Assembly: GCA_029941985.1 (NCBI GenBank)
Contig: JAPYTV010000031.1
Coordinates: forward strand, 1 to 10,527
Direction of reading: 5' to 3'
Origin: Candidatus Pelagibacter sp.
Lineage (GTDB): Bacteria; Pseudomonadota; Alphaproteobacteria; Pelagibacterales; Pelagibacteraceae
DNA: 10,527 bases
Shown: one piece after another, positions 7,096 through 10,527 of the stretch
How positions within the stretch are numbered: position 1 is the stretch's first letter
Layout: each line of letters starts with the position of its first letter
Notes under the pieces: model-generated
Told to the model about the DNA's origin: nothing
Databases searched by the model: none
The model's input: only the letters and a program-made list of their open reading frames with translations
Made by a program: the position numbers and the translations under genes

Positions 7096-7344
7096 ATGAT
7101 TAAAAAAGGTTTAAAAGTAAGAATTCTATCAGGCAAAGATAAAAAAAAGGAAGGTGAAGTTATTGAGATTGATAGACCTAATAATAGAGCTAAAGTTCAA
7201 GGAATTAATATTGTGAAGAAACATGTTAAAACTACAAAAGAAAAAAAAGGTGGTATTGTTTCGAAAGAAAATTTTATCCATATTTCAAACCTAGTTCTTA
7301 TTGATAGCAAAATAAAAGCTAAAAAAACTGAGGCTAAAAAATAA
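7096..7344 (+). CDS. rplX: 50S ribosomal protein L24 (uL24), short form
   Basis: L24 is one of the two assembly initiators of the 50S subunit and binds the 5' domain of 23S rRNA. The N-terminal KOW domain is clear: KKGLKVRILSGKDKKKEGEV (3-22), VQGINIVKKHVK (34-45), GGIVSKENFIHISNLVLID (52-70). The protein then ends at residue 82 in a tail, SKIKAKKTEAKK. E. coli L24 (about 103 residues) continues with a segment around RVGFRFEDGKKVRF; that part is missing. No frameshift seems responsible, because the stop directly overlaps the rplE start (TAATG). AGAGG at 7082-7086, 9 nt upstream, is a good ribosome binding site. Identity is firm; whether the short form is normal for the lineage is unknown to me. 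Confidence 0.95.
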   Translation: MIKKGLKVRILSGKDKKKEGEVIEIDRPNNRAKVQGINIVKKHVKTTKEKKGGIVSKENFIHISNLVLIDSKIKAKKTEAKK

Positions 7345-7898
7345 TGACACCAAGATTGAAAGAACTTTATTATAAGGAAATACAGCCAGCTCTCAAAGAG
7401 CAGTTGGGATTTAAAAATACTTATATGGGACCAAAAATCCAAAAAGTTGTCATTAACATGGGTTTAGGACTTGATGGAAACGATGCAAAAATTGTAAAAT
7501 CTTGTGAGGAAGACCTAGGAAAATTAACAGGCCAAAAACCTGTAATTACAAAATTTAAAAAATCTGTTGCTAATTTTAAAACTAGAAAAGGTACAAATGC
7601 TGGATTAAAAGTTACATTAAGAGGTAATAAAATGTATGAATTTATTGATAGATTAGTCAATATTGCTTTACCAAGAATTAGAGATTTTAGAGGTTTGTCA
7701 GCAAATAGCTTCGATAAGTTTGGAAATTATACATTTGGAGTTAAAGAACATATAATTTTTCCAGAAGTAAATTTTGATCGTATTGATAAAATCAGAGGAC
7801 TTGATGTAGTTGTTGTGATTTCATCAGAAAATAAAGATCACAGTTATGCACTCTTAGAAAAATTAAATTTTCCATTTATAAAAAAAGGAGATAATTAA
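7344..7898 (+). CDS. rplE: 50S ribosomal protein L5 (uL5)
   Basis: L5 binds 5S rRNA with L18 and forms the intersubunit bridge to S13 in the central protuberance. At 184 residues it is close to E. coli (179). Diagnostic blocks are PKIQKVVINMGLG (30-42), KKSVANFKTRKGTNAGLKVT (72-91), LRGNKMYEFIDRLVNIALPR (92-111), DFRGLSANSFDKFGNYTFGV (114-133) and KEHIIFPEV. The start overlaps the rplX stop by one base; GAGG at 7330-7333 is 10 nt upstream. In E. coli the S8 repressor site lies around this gene start. The one-base overlap leaves only coding sequence for such a hairpin, and I did not recognise one. Confidence 0.98.
   Translation: MTPRLKELYYKEIQPALKEQLGFKNTYMGPKIQKVVINMGLGLDGNDAKIVKSCEEDLGKLTGQKPVITKFKKSVANFKTRKGTNAGLKVTLRGNKMYEFIDRLVNIALPRIRDFRGLSANSFDKFGNYTFGVKEHIIFPEVNFDRIDKIRGLDVVVVISSENKDHSYALLEKLNFPFIKKGDN
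7884..7890 (+). promoter_or_regulatory. Strong Shine-Dalgarno for rpsN
   Basis: AAAGGAG, 10 nt before the rpsN ATG, is the longest match to the anti-Shine-Dalgarno core that I noticed at any junction. It lies within the last codons of rplE. By contrast rplC, rplD, rpmC and secY have no clear motif. Confidence 0.7.
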
Positions 7899-7900
7899 TA

Positions 7901-8206
7901 ATGGCTAAAGTAAGCGCAGTTAATAAAAATAATAATAGAATAAAGCTTTCAGATAAACTTTTTAAAAAAAGACAAGCTTTGAAAAAAATTATAATGAACA
8001 AAAAGATATCTTTGGAAGAAAGATTTAAAGCGCAACAAAAATTGTCAAATTTGCCAAGAAATTCATCTAAAACAAGAGTAATGAATAGATGTCAAATCAC
8101 TGGAAGACCACATGGAGTCTACAGAAAATTAAAAATATCAAGAATAGCTCTAAGACAGCTTGGATTGCATGGTTTGATTCCAGGCATGACAAAGTCGAGC
8201 TGGTAG
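7901..8206 (+). CDS. rpsN: 30S ribosomal protein S14 (uS14), zinc-free long form
   Basis: S14 is a late-assembling protein of the 30S head next to S3 and S10. This is the long, zinc-independent (C-) type. The protein has 101 residues and a single cysteine, Cys64 in NRCQITGRPHGVYRK (62-76), where zinc-type S14 has two CxxC pairs. The N-terminal half is a basic helix-rich extension, RQALKKIIMNKKISLEERFK. The end LGLHGLIPGMTKSSW is the family signature. It begins 2 nt after rplE with the strongest Shine-Dalgarno I see, AAAGGAG at 7884-7890. It ends in TAG, unlike most genes here, which end in TAA. Confidence 0.97.
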   Translation: MAKVSAVNKNNNRIKLSDKLFKKRQALKKIIMNKKISLEERFKAQQKLSNLPRNSSKTRVMNRCQITGRPHGVYRKLKISRIALRQLGLHGLIPGMTKSSW

Positions 8207-8212
8207 AAAGGA
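8207..8212 (+). promoter_or_regulatory. Shine-Dalgarno for rpsH in the rpsN-rpsH gap
   Basis: AAAGGA lies immediately after the rpsN TAG stop and 4 nt before the rpsH ATG. It is the only clear ribosome binding site in the window that sits fully between genes. Confidence 0.65.
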
Positions 8213-8216
8213 TAAT

Positions 8217-8612
8217 ATGAGTTTAAGTGACCCAATAGGGGATATGATAGCAAGAATTAAAAATGCTCAAATGAGAAATCATAAAAAAGTAGCATTACCT
8301 TCATCTAATTTTAAAGTTAAGATTGCTAATATTCTTAAAAGTGAAGGTTTTATAAGAGATTACAATATAGATTCTGAAACGAGTAAACCAGTTTTATCAG
8401 TTGATTTAAAATATCATTCAGGAAATCCTGTAATTAGTACTTTTGAAAGAGTATCAAAGCCAGGTAGAAGAATTTTTTCTAGTGCAGAAAGTTTACCAAA
8501 AATCAACGGTGGTTTTGGTATTGCAATTATATCAACTCCAAAAGGTGTAATGACCGATATAGATGCAAGAAAACAAAAAATTGGTGGCGAAATAATTTGT
8601 AAGGTATTTTAA
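8217..8612 (+). CDS. rpsH: 30S ribosomal protein S8 (uS8)
   Basis: S8 is a primary 16S rRNA-binding protein of the 30S platform; in E. coli it also represses the spc operon. The 131-residue product starts SLSDPIGDMIARIKNAQMRN (2-21), continues with KIANILKSEGFI (35-46), and ends with ISTPKGVMTDIDARKQKIGG (105-124) and the family C-terminus ICKVF. The GKP-like turn is ERVSKPGRRIF (77-87). Ten bases separate it from rpsN, equal longest gap in the window, and contain AAAGGA (8207-8212) 4 nt before the ATG, so it has its own ribosome binding site. Its stop overlaps rplF (TAATG). Confidence 0.98.
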   Translation: MSLSDPIGDMIARIKNAQMRNHKKVALPSSNFKVKIANILKSEGFIRDYNIDSETSKPVLSVDLKYHSGNPVISTFERVSKPGRRIFSSAESLPKINGGFGIAIISTPKGVMTDIDARKQKIGGEIICKVF

Positions 8613-9151
8613 TGTCTAAAATTGGTAAAAAAATTATTCTAATTCCAGAAAAAGTAAAAGCAGTTTTATCTGGAAGTTTATTAAATATAGAGGGACCACT
8701 AGGAAAAAAATCACTTAATATAGATTTAGAAATGTTTAATCTTGATGTGACCGAAGGTAAAGAAATATCTATTAAACCTAAAAAGGTTGATAAAGATTCA
8801 AAAAGATTATGGGGAATGAACAGAAGCTTAATAAATAATGCTGTAATTGGCTCTAGTAAAGGGTATGAAAAGATTCTTGAGTTAGTTGGCGTTGGTTATA
8901 GAGCAGCTTTAAAAGGCAAACAATTGAATCTTCAACTAGGTTATAGTCACGATATAAATTTTGATATCCCCGAAGGCATTAAAATTGTGGTTGAAAAACA
9001 AACTATTATAAAGATAAGTGGATCAGATAAACAACAAGTTGGAACAGTAATATCTAAGATTAAATCATTTAGAAAACCTGAACCTTACAAAGGAAAAGGC
9101 ATAAGAGAACAAGGTCAACATATCTTAAGAAAAGAAGGGAAGAAAAAATAA
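8612..9151 (+). CDS. rplF: 50S ribosomal protein L6 (uL6)
   Basis: L6 sits near the GTPase-associated region and contacts 23S rRNA helix 97 close to the sarcin-ricin loop. It has 179 residues and the usual two similar domains. MSKIGKKIILIPEKVKAVLS (1-20) and GPLGKKSLNIDL lie in the first; LVGVGYRAALKGKQLNLQLG (91-110) opens the second. The signature KPEPYKGKGIREQGQHILRK (155-174) is followed by EGKKK. The ATG overlaps the rpsH stop by one base, and AAGG at 8601-8604 sits 7 nt upstream. Confidence 0.98.
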   Translation: MSKIGKKIILIPEKVKAVLSGSLLNIEGPLGKKSLNIDLEMFNLDVTEGKEISIKPKKVDKDSKRLWGMNRSLINNAVIGSSKGYEKILELVGVGYRAALKGKQLNLQLGYSHDINFDIPEGIKIVVEKQTIIKISGSDKQQVGTVISKIKSFRKPEPYKGKGIREQGQHILRKEGKKK

Positions 9152-9507
9152 TGAAATTACAATCTATTGATAGAAAAAAATTTAGAGTAAGAAATAAAAT
9201 AAAAAAAGTTTCTTCACCTGACAGATTTAGATTAAGTATATCAAGATCTAGTAAGAATATATCTGCACAAATTATAGATGATGTTAAAAATATAACTCTT
9301 CTTTCGGCATCATCTGTTGAAAAAGATATAAAAGCTAAGAATAAAGTTAATAAAACTGAATTATCTAAAATTGTCGCAGAAAAGTTGGCTAAAAAAGCAC
9401 AAGAGAAAAAAATAAATAAAATTTACTTTGACAGAGGAGTATATAAGTACCATGGCAGAGTAAAAATATTTGCTGAAACTTTAAGAAAAAACGGAATGGA
9501 ATTTTAA
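9151..9507 (+). CDS. rplR: 50S ribosomal protein L18 (uL18)
   Basis: L18 binds 5S rRNA with L5 and helps attach it to the 50S subunit. The 118 residues have a basic N-terminal arm (DRKKFRVRNKIKKV), a core strand RFRLSISRSSKNISAQIIDD (25-44), the helix segment KIVAEKLAKKAQEKKINKIY and the conserved end YHGRVKIFAETLRKNGMEF (100-118). The core diverges more than its neighbours, as is common for L18. It overlaps rplF by one base, with AAGGGA (9135-9140) 10 nt upstream. rpsE follows after 3 nt. Confidence 0.97.
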   Translation: MKLQSIDRKKFRVRNKIKKVSSPDRFRLSISRSSKNISAQIIDDVKNITLLSASSVEKDIKAKNKVNKTELSKIVAEKLAKKAQEKKINKIYFDRGVYKYHGRVKIFAETLRKNGMEF

Positions 9508-9510
9508 ATT

Positions 9511-10023
9511 ATGAATTTTAAAGATAAAAAAAAAGACGACATGTTAGAAAAATTAGTTCACATTAATAGAATTACAAAAGTTGTAAAAGGTGGACGAAGA
9601 TTTGGTTTTTCAGCATTAGTAGTAGTTGGCAATCAAGAAGGAAAAATTGGTATTGCACATGCAAAATCAAAACAGGTTCCTGACGCTATTAAAAAAGCAA
9701 ATGAAGTAGCTAGAAGAAATTTGATACACATTCCTTTAAGAGAAGGAAGAACTATTCATCATGATGTTTATGGTAAAGATGGAGCTGGTAAAATTGTATT
9801 AAGAGGTGCTCCTAAAGGCACAGGAATAATTGCAGGTGGCCCCGTGCGTGCTGTATGTGAAGTTTTAGGTATCAAAGACATTGTAGCAAAATCAATGGGA
9901 ACATCAAACCCTCATAATGTTATTAGAGCTACAATGAAAGCTTTATCAAAACAATATTCACCAAAACATATATCGACAATCAGAAATAAAAAAATTTCTG
10001 AAATAATTGAAAAAAGAGGATAA
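9511..10023 (+). CDS. rpsE: 30S ribosomal protein S5 (uS5)
   Basis: S5 lies at the mRNA entry site with S3 and S4 and affects decoding accuracy. The protein has 170 residues. An N-terminal dsRBD-like domain begins LEKLVHINRITKVVKGGRRF (12-31), including the loop where spectinomycin-resistance changes occur elsewhere. The C-terminal domain has LRGAPKGTGIIAGGPVRAVC (98-117) and GIKDIVAKSMGTSNPHNVIR. I keep the first ATG (9511). A second in-frame ATG at codon 11 is possible, but the acidic-basic leader before it is common in the family. A nine-A run (9526-9534) lies in that leader. In most Proteobacteria rpmD comes next; here the stop overlaps rplO directly. Confidence 0.98.
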   Translation: MNFKDKKKDDMLEKLVHINRITKVVKGGRRFGFSALVVVGNQEGKIGIAHAKSKQVPDAIKKANEVARRNLIHIPLREGRTIHHDVYGKDGAGKIVLRGAPKGTGIIAGGPVRAVCEVLGIKDIVAKSMGTSNPHNVIRATMKALSKQYSPKHISTIRNKKISEIIEKRG

Positions 10024-10475
10024 TGAGCACACTCAATACTACAGGCAAGGTTACCAAAAAAAAAATCAGAGTAGGTAGAGGAATCGGTTCTGGAAAAGGT
10101 AAAACTTCAGGTAGAGGTGTAAAAGGACAAAAATCTAGATCAGGCGTTGCCATCAAAAGTTTTGAAGGTGGACAAATGCCTTTATATAGGAGATTACCTA
10201 AAAGAGGATTTAATCCAATTGGCAAAATTAATGTAGCTATAATGAATTTAGAAAAAATTCAGTCATTTATTGATCAAAAAACAATTAATTCTAGCGATAT
10301 GATAAATGCTGAGTTACTTAAAAAGTTAAAATTAATTAATAAAAATTCTCAAAAACTTAAAATATTAGGTACTGGAGAAATTAAAGTTAAAATCAACATT
10401 GAAGCAGATTTAATATCAAAATCAGCTATGGAAAAATTAGAAAAAGTTGGTTGTACAGCACGGTTAAAAAAATAA
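10023..10475 (+). CDS. rplO: 50S ribosomal protein L15 (uL15)
   Basis: L15 is a late-assembling 50S protein whose long basic N-terminal arm threads into 23S rRNA. The arm is evident: KKIRVGRGIGSGKGKTSGRG (13-32), VKGQKSRSGVAIKSFEGGQM (33-52), PLYRRLPKRGFNP (53-65). The C-terminal half has the expected globular part, ending LISKSAMEKLEKVGC. Length is 150 residues (E. coli 144). The first dozen residues differ from the common leader. The start overlaps the rpsE stop (TAATG). The only purine-rich motif, AGAGGA (10015-10020), is 2 nt from the ATG, unusually close. A ten-A run (10056-10065) encodes lysines 12-14. Confidence 0.98.
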   Translation: MSTLNTTGKVTKKKIRVGRGIGSGKGKTSGRGVKGQKSRSGVAIKSFEGGQMPLYRRLPKRGFNPIGKINVAIMNLEKIQSFIDQKTINSSDMINAELLKKLKLINKNSQKLKILGTGEIKVKINIEADLISKSAMEKLEKVGCTARLKK

Positions 10476-10485
10476 ATAAGATATT

Positions 10486-10527
10486 ATGAGTGCATCTTCT
10501 CAAACTAAAGATCTTAAAAATAGAATA
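10486..10527 (+). CDS. secY: SecY preprotein translocase, first 14 codons only
   Basis: An ATG 10 nt after rplO opens a frame that runs off the window: MSASSQTKDLKNRI. The KDLKNRI stretch resembles the cytoplasmic segment just before the first membrane helix of SecY (E. coli has ELKRRLLF there), and secY is the usual gene after rplO in the spc operon. SecY forms the SecYEG channel of the inner membrane. No membrane segment is visible in this fragment, so the call rests mainly on position. The upstream sequence has no clear Shine-Dalgarno. Confidence 0.85.
   Translation, partial: MSASSQTKDLKNRI

Noticed and set aside
9980..10225. - strand open frame with a Pro/Leu/Phe-rich product opposite rplO
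   Set aside because: It is the reverse reading of the Gly-Lys-Arg-rich L15 arm, overlapping two certain genes.
10476..10485. Possible terminator between rplO and secY
   Set aside because: The gap is 10 nt, AT-rich and without an inverted repeat; secY normally continues the operon.

Overview
This window is a stretch of ribosomal-protein operon from an AT-rich bacterium, about 30% G+C by eye. Codons are strongly biased to A or T at third positions, and nearly all stops are TAA. Protein sequences, gene order and extreme compaction resemble free-living Alphaproteobacteria with streamlined genomes, most likely Pelagibacterales (SAR11) or relatives. This lineage call is inferred from recognition, not from a search.

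All 22 genes are on the + strand. The layout is: the 3' part of fusA (1-1746), then the S10 block rpsJ-rplC-rplD-rplW-rplB-rpsS-rplV-rpsC-rplP-rpmC-rpsQ (1753-6729), then the spc block rplN-rplX-rplE-rpsN-rpsH-rplF-rplR-rpsE-rplO (6726-10475), then the first 14 codons of secY (10486-10527). The str, S10 and spc operons, separate in E. coli, are joined here. Only 44 bases lie between genes, the longest gap is 10 nt, and nine neighbouring pairs overlap. I see no terminator, internal promoter, RNA gene, mobile element or CRISPR array, and there is no room for a leader upstream of rpsJ.

The products form both ribosomal subunits (uS3, uS5, uS8, uS10, uS14, uS17, uS19; uL2-uL6, uL14-uL16, uL18, uL22-uL24, uL29). 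With them are the translocation GTPase EF-G and the membrane-protein channel SecY, so the unit couples ribosome supply, elongation and secretion.

The departures from the usual order are modest. No tuf lies between fusA and rpsJ, no rpmD (L30) lies between rpsE and rplO, and the L24 protein lacks the usual C-terminal segment. I see no undescribed system. Most of the window is ordinary core-genome sequence, and the findings concern gene loss or relocation, compaction and small sequence patterns.
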